In this document: positions 59,031-64,000 of the stretch, piece by piece | Position numbering within the stretch: the first letter of the stretch is position 1 | Layout: each line of letters begins with the position of its first letter | Assembly (NCBI GenBank): GCA_030762935.1 | Contig: CM060890.1 | Location: 68,512,765-68,576,764, forward strand | Reading direction: 5' to 3' | Length of the DNA: 64,000 nt | Origin: Hymenopus coronatus | Taxonomy: Eukaryota > Arthropoda > Insecta > Mantodea > Hymenopodidae | Program-made: the position numbers and the translations under genes | Notes under the pieces: model-generated | The model's database searches: none | What the model was told of the DNA's origin: nothing | The model's input: the letters and a program-made list of their open reading frames with translations, nothing else

Positions 59031-61590
59031 ACGAAAACCCTTGGGGCGAAAATATCAGATTTTAGCATCTCTGGCCTGTTTTTCTGTGAGTTAGATTACA
59101 AAACCCTATAGGTGTCGGACCATGTGGTTATTTGCTTTTTACGATTCTTTCTTTATTTTTTCTTTACTTATTTATTTTCTCGTGGAACTCCCACTTTCCA
59201 TAAATTGAAGGGTTCTCAACGCGACTCAAAATCACTCTTAGAAAACAACTGAAGCAAATGGTTTGCAAAGGGAGGCTAATATACAACTATGAGCAACCTT
59301 ATAGTAATGATAAATACTATGCTTATTATAGGACTCCGATTGTTTATATTTTGATTAGGTAAAATAAAAAACTAGGCGATTGATTTATATATAAAAACGA
59401 TTGTCTTTTTATTTCATAAATTTTACAATCAAAATAATCTAACATACGTTATGCATAATATCTTTTCATTATTGAGATTATTGTAGTTGTATGCAGAGCT
59501 TATGCGTAGGTTTAGTGACAAAAATTAAAGTACTTCCCAACCGATTCTCTCATAAATGTTTTGCACTATTTTTATGCATCATTATTAGTGCACAAAGTGA
59601 AGTTTTGCAAGACGTAAACGTAAAAATAGAAAGTTGTCTCCTTATGCACTAATAACAAATTCCACTCCATCACCTCATTCCACTGAACTATAATTGCATG
59701 TTTCAAAATCTTCTAATTGAGCCATATTTGTTTTTAATTATACGATGTTTATTGAAACAAGTAACTGAGCAAAGCAATTGTTCTCAGGGAATAATTGAAT
59801 AAAGATGGCCATTACAATTATACGGCTATGTTTATTTAAATACTCATGGCTACATAAATGTTGTATATATACGCGAAAATGAAAAATACTTTCTAATAAT
59901 TATTGTATTTTAATTCGTACTACCGTGTAAAACAATTGTAAGAAACACAGTCAAGCAACGCCTCTTTTCATGAAATCTACACCGGATTAAAAACATGGCT
60001 TTACACACTTGTGTCGTAAATATAAGGTTACAGCACTAAATTTATAAGAGTTTTTCTTTAAAGCTGCTACATTTTAGCGTAGTAAAGTTCATATATTTTG
60101 GACTCATTAAAATTTATTGTAGTATAACTAGCGTGGCATAGGAGTTACCCCTACACTGCGCATCTCTATGGAATTGTAAGACCAGTGGAACGTCTGCGAG
60201 ATGGAAGCTAGCGGCCTCAGGGTTACAGATGCAGGAGGGCGTACATTGGGAGATAAATCAAGAGCTATAAATAAGTATGCAAGGTTACGAATACACAGTC
60301 ATTTTACTACCAACTAGATAAATGTATGGTTAGGGATTCGAATAGAAGAAAGCTAAATAGAAGTTATCCAAATTTAATTCAGCACTCACCTGACTATTTC
60401 GACCTTGCTGTTAACAACTTTTAAACAAAAATAGGCCCGTTCTTGGCTGTCCGTCGGTCCGGAGCACGTCTTGCAATGTCAGCAGTTCTGACAAAAATGC
60501 CTTCGTCAACTAGTTATTGGAGATTTATTATTAAATTTATACTTATGACACCATTGCTTTAAGAGAACACAGCTGAGTCAGTATTTCTACATCTTGCCAC
60601 CAATATAGATTGCTGAAACTGGTGCAACCTTAACAATAACTAAATGAAATTGAATATATTCAAAATGACAATAACAGTACTCTACCATCTAATTTTCTTA
60701 CTATTTGACAGAGAGAAATATTTAATATGGTTAATAAACTAAGAAATAAAACACCGAGAAACGTACTGTTAAACGTATCCCACAGTTCCTGAGGTAAAGA
60801 AACATACTGACTAATCCCATATTATTCCATATGACCTTATTATGGATCATACAGAAGTCGCTAACTATTCTGATAGATGGCATTAAAAGGTGACTGCGCA
60901 ACGATGTTCATTGTTAGCAAAGGGAGTATACGGTAAAAGATAGCGATATAGAAACTCGGCAACAGAAAATTCATATCGAAATTACCTTAAAGTTAAACCT
61001 GAAGATTACAACTTCCCATAGTAAGCTATTCCTACTTATTAAATGGTTTTAAATAATTTTAATGTCAGATATTGAAATTTATTATTTCTTTGAATCTTTG
61101 AAGGCGTCTTCAAATTTTTGTATCAAAAACTACCACATCCAGATTCGTTTAGCTCCCCGCAAGAGAAACATTCCTCACTGAGGCCTGGAAACATTTCTGC
61201 TTCTACCAAAGACAGCAGCCGCAGAGATATTACTAAAGTCGCTGAAAAGAAAAAAGGAAGAAATACCCCCAGAACTCTATGGAACAATGGAGGGGGGGGG
61301 GGTGGCAAGATGGACCGGATGTGGGCAGCATCCAACATCGAGATGAGACATTGCTTATAAGAATGGCAGTACATGGCTTTCACCATATGTTTTGTAACAG
61401 CTCAGAATTTCTCGATTCAGTGGAAACGTGTAAATGTAATCTATATGGACAGATGCGTGGATCCTATCACTTAGAACTCTGCAGTAAAAGAATGAAATCA
61501 ATTAGAGAATATGCAAACCAAAGTGCCAGTGCACAATCTCAGAAATATAATGTAAATGTTTATATTATCTCTGTTATAAGGCTATTTAAA
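59031..61590. other. AT-rich spacer, 2.5 kb
   Basis: No gene or repeat is recognised. The frames at 61118-61386 on both strands cover a run of G (about 61293-61302) and have no domain. Confidence 0.45.
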
Positions 61591-62816
61591 GGGTCTTTCA
61601 CAAGAGTCCTATTTTTAATATGTGATAGCTGCTGTTGTTATGGAGTTACAGCAGTCATTTTTTTCATGTGGTTACAGTTGTTATTGACGAATAGCATGAA
61701 ACGTTACAGCATTCAGCAACGCGTTGAAATTGTGAAAATGTATTATCAAAATGGATCATCTGTTCGCCAAATTTTCCATGTATTGCGTGAAGTTTAAGGT
61801 GTGCATAATCGCCCCTGCGAGAAAACAATTCGGCATTTGATCAATAAATTTGAAAGCAGTGGTTTTGTCAGTGATCAAAGAATACCTGTAAGTAATCGAC
61901 GTAAGCACTCCAACGAAAACATAGGTGGCGTTGTTGGGAGTATATGCAAGAACAGAAACAAATCAATGGTCCTTGAGCGCAAAAAAATGGGGTTTTGCCG
62001 ACAACAAATTGGGGAATTCTGCATCTGGACTTGAAGTTTCATGCTTACAGAATGGTATTAACTCGAGAACTAAAGCCCAACGATCATAGCTTACGCCGTG
62101 TAATCGCTGACTGGGCTATGGAGCAATTGGAAGCTGACCCGGATTTTTGTCGAAAAAAATCATCTACAGCCACATGGTTGTGTTAACAAACAAAATTGCT
62201 GTTATTGGAGCAATCACAATCCAATGCAGGCTCAAGAACGAGCACTTCATCCCCAAAAGGTGACTGTGTGGCATGGTTGATTCATTGGTCCATATTTTTT
62301 CCAAGACGAAGTTGGAGAAGCTCTAACTGTAAATGGAGAAAGATACCAGGCTCTTAAAAGGAATTATTTTTTGCCTCTGTTGAATAGTATGGATCTCAAA
62401 AACATCTGGTTTCATATCAGACTGCTCTCGAAACAATCGATCTTTAGGAGAAAAATTTCAGAGGTTTCATCATTTCCCATGGTGGTGATGTGAACTGGCC
62501 CCCGAGGTGTTGTGATTTAACACCGTTGGATTACTTCTTGCGGGGTTATGTTAAATCTCGAATTTGTCAACAAGCCAGACACAGTAAATGATCTTGTGAA
62601 TACCATCACGCGTGTTATTCTTGAAGTTAGACCTAATTTATGTTCTTCTGTCATTGAAAATTAGGTCGACGGTATACGTGCAACCCAACTTAACCGATGT
62701 TCTCTTCCACACTTAATTACATTATCTTGCCAAATAAAAAAAGACATAAACCTCTGTCATTTATAGAACGTGATTTATTTAAAGCTCAAAGATACAACAC
62801 TCTTGTTGAAAGACCC
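61591..62816 (+). mobile_element. Tc1/mariner-superfamily element bounded by short TIRs
   Basis: The left end AGGGTCTTTCACAAGAGT (about 61590-61607) is mirrored by the right end ACTCTTGTTGAAAGACCCT (62799-62817), giving inverted ends of about 18 bp with one indel. The TA target pair is not clear at both ends. The enclosed plus-strand gene is a damaged transposase. Confidence 0.8.
61696..62690 (+). pseudogene. Tc1/mariner-superfamily transposase pseudogene
   Basis: The N-terminus MKRYSIQQRVEIVKMYYQNG and SVRQIF (first helix-turn-helix) is followed, after an in-frame stop, by CEKTIRHLINKFESSGFV (second helix-turn-helix) in the frame 61801-62034. A shift leads to LTRELKPNDHSLRRVIADWA, then MEQLEADPDF (frame 61995-62186). 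The segment from DEVGEALTVNGERYQALKR to SMDLKNIWFH comes next, then QTALETIDL, SHGGDVNWPPRCCDLTPLDY and FLRGYVKS. Sequence between WFH and QTALE is too short: the QQDGATCH block with the second catalytic aspartate is missing, a loss of roughly 20 bases near 62412-62420. The first-aspartate region (FSDEAHF) also appears lost near 62150. It cannot be active. Confidence 0.88.
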
Positions 62817-63149
62817 TACATTTGCATTAAACGTGTTACTATCATCATGTTTGGCGGGCAGGGTTTCATTTCTAAAGCTCCCCTTTAACTGCTATGAAGG
62901 TTTCGGTGACTTTGAGTGAAACATTTGATGCTGGTTTAATTTTGAACTTGAGGTTACATTTCTATTTTTAAAGCGCATTCTTGCTCACATATACCCTTCT
63001 ATACTCTATGGAGGGTAAAAGAGGTTCTAAATGTCTAAGTGATTGGAGTCAATCTTACTCTTACTCAACGAGCGATCATTATAATCCAAAGTATTTGATA
63101 AAAACTTAATTTTCTTGATTGAATTAGGCAATTCACATACTTTTTACTT
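62817..63149. other. Spacer
   Basis: Nothing is recognised. Confidence 0.4.
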
Positions 63150-63257
63150 TTTCTACGTAGTACATACACAGGAAAGAAAATGATTGTATTCCACTCAAAA
63201 TATGATACCGATACTTCAATGGAAATACACAGTTAAGAGTCTCTTCAGTCCAAAAAA
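63150..63257 (-). repeat. Family A tail fragment, inverted, fused to a head
   Basis: The minus-strand tail (TTTTTCTACGTAGTACATAC, then ATTGTATTCCACTCAAAATA and TTCAATGGAAATACAC) runs through TCCAAAAAAAAAAAA straight into the head of the next copy. Confidence 0.8.
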
Positions 63258-64000
63258 AAAAAATCTGATGTGTTCGATTCACATGACTTTCTCTACATCT
63301 CAGTAACAAAATATTGTTAAAAGCCTATTCTTCTATGTATTTCGTGACAATGAAGATAAATATTAGTAGTCTTATTACTTGATTTCTTGTAATCAAAAGG
63401 AAAATAAGTGAGTACCATAGATTAAAACGACGGTCAAATCTTTTCAAATCTGGTTGCCATGCGCCTTTTTTTGAACGAACAGAAGTTGACAAATTGCCGT
63501 ATGAGAAAAGTATAACTATTTTAAATCCGAAACTAATAACAAGAAACGATCAACCTTACGAAAAAATATATGTAACATAAATTAGGTAGCTTAACGAGCT
63601 CTAAATTTTTGTGTGGTACACTTTTCCCTAGATCTCTTACGGTTTACCAGTTTTGCAAAATTCCGTGTCTTCAGAGGCTATTCCCACAAAATTGAAGATA
63701 TAAATTTTTTCACATGGATATTTTAAATATAAGAGGTGCTAATTAAAACCGTTGTAGACATTTTTGAGAAAACACACATTTTCAAAAAATGTTCCATGTA
63801 AAGAGTAGTTGGGAGTTGGGAAATTTTCCCGAAAATCTTTGTGTTGCATATTTAAATACCAAGTCTGGTATTTAACGGTCTTTTCGTTTTGAGCTATGCT
63901 GCCTACACACACGGACATTTTTCTAAAAATGTTTTGGATTCAGGAGGTCTCAAAACATGTATTTCCGGTAAAATCACGATATCGAATTTTCGGGTGCAAT
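63258..64000 (+). repeat. Family A repeat, runs off the window
   Basis: The head ATCTGATGTGTTCGATTCAC is followed by a complete middle. The microsatellite is reduced to ACACACACGG near 63910, and the tail reaches GAATTTTCGGGTGCAAT at the last base. The hairpin should lie just beyond. Confidence 0.9.

Noticed and set aside
61118..61386. Opposed 80-87 codon frames near 61.2 kb
   Set aside because: They overlap on opposite strands over a homopolymer G run, and the glycine/proline runs come from that tract.

Overview
The window looks like AT-rich, non-coding nuclear DNA of an arthropod. It holds no host gene that I can recognise and no bacterial-style operon. The arthropod call rests on several points: a nuclear copy of mitochondrial DNA that reads correctly only with the invertebrate mitochondrial code and keeps the ancestral arthropod order cox3-trnG-nad3; several tRNA-derived SINE families; BEL/Pao, mariner and Tc1-like remnants; and non-LTR reverse transcriptase relics. 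The mitochondrial peptides look more insect/pancrustacean than spider-like, but I cannot name the species. Almost all short open frames are chance frames in repeats or AT-rich spacer.

The dominant component is one dispersed repeat, here called family A, about 0.85-0.9 kb when complete. It has a conserved head, an internal CA/GT microsatellite, and a tail ending in a hairpin around the palindrome ACTATGTACATAGT. A short inverted repeat (ACTTTCTCTAC / GTAGAGAAAGT) links head and tail. At least 16 loci occur across the window, in both orientations, as full copies, fragments, head-to-tail arrays and nested inversions. It encodes nothing obvious. The layout resembles non-autonomous Helentron-type (HINE/DINE) elements, which is an inference.

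Layout. 0-6.5 kb: mostly unrecognised AT-rich spacer with one tRNA-SINE. 6.5-17 kb: family A copies, a SINE B copy, a Tc1-like transposase fragment near 13 kb, and CT and A tracts. 17-24.5 kb: SINE B copies; a LINE reverse transcriptase relic split by an insertion that has a 10-bp target duplication and perfect 94-bp inverted arms; a GC-richer repeat with a hammerhead-like hairpin; family A fragments. 24.5-32.8 kb: a decayed DUF7869-like transposase, SINEs B and D, family A, a Tc1-like fragment and a 1.27-kb mariner bounded by TIRs and TA. 33-41 kb: quiet spacer and a rearranged BEL/Pao remnant. 41-53.6 kb: palindromic tRNA-SINE composites, large family A mosaics, a second LINE relic and the mitochondrial insert. 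53.6-64 kb: spacer, a LINE C-terminal relic, diverged family A copies, a second bounded Tc1/mariner remnant, and a family A copy running off the end.

Nothing here forms a working pathway. Every transposase or polymerase carries stops, frameshifts or deletions. The interest lies in how the repeats are built and rearranged: target duplications, snap-back palindromes, and inverted segments inside LTRs.
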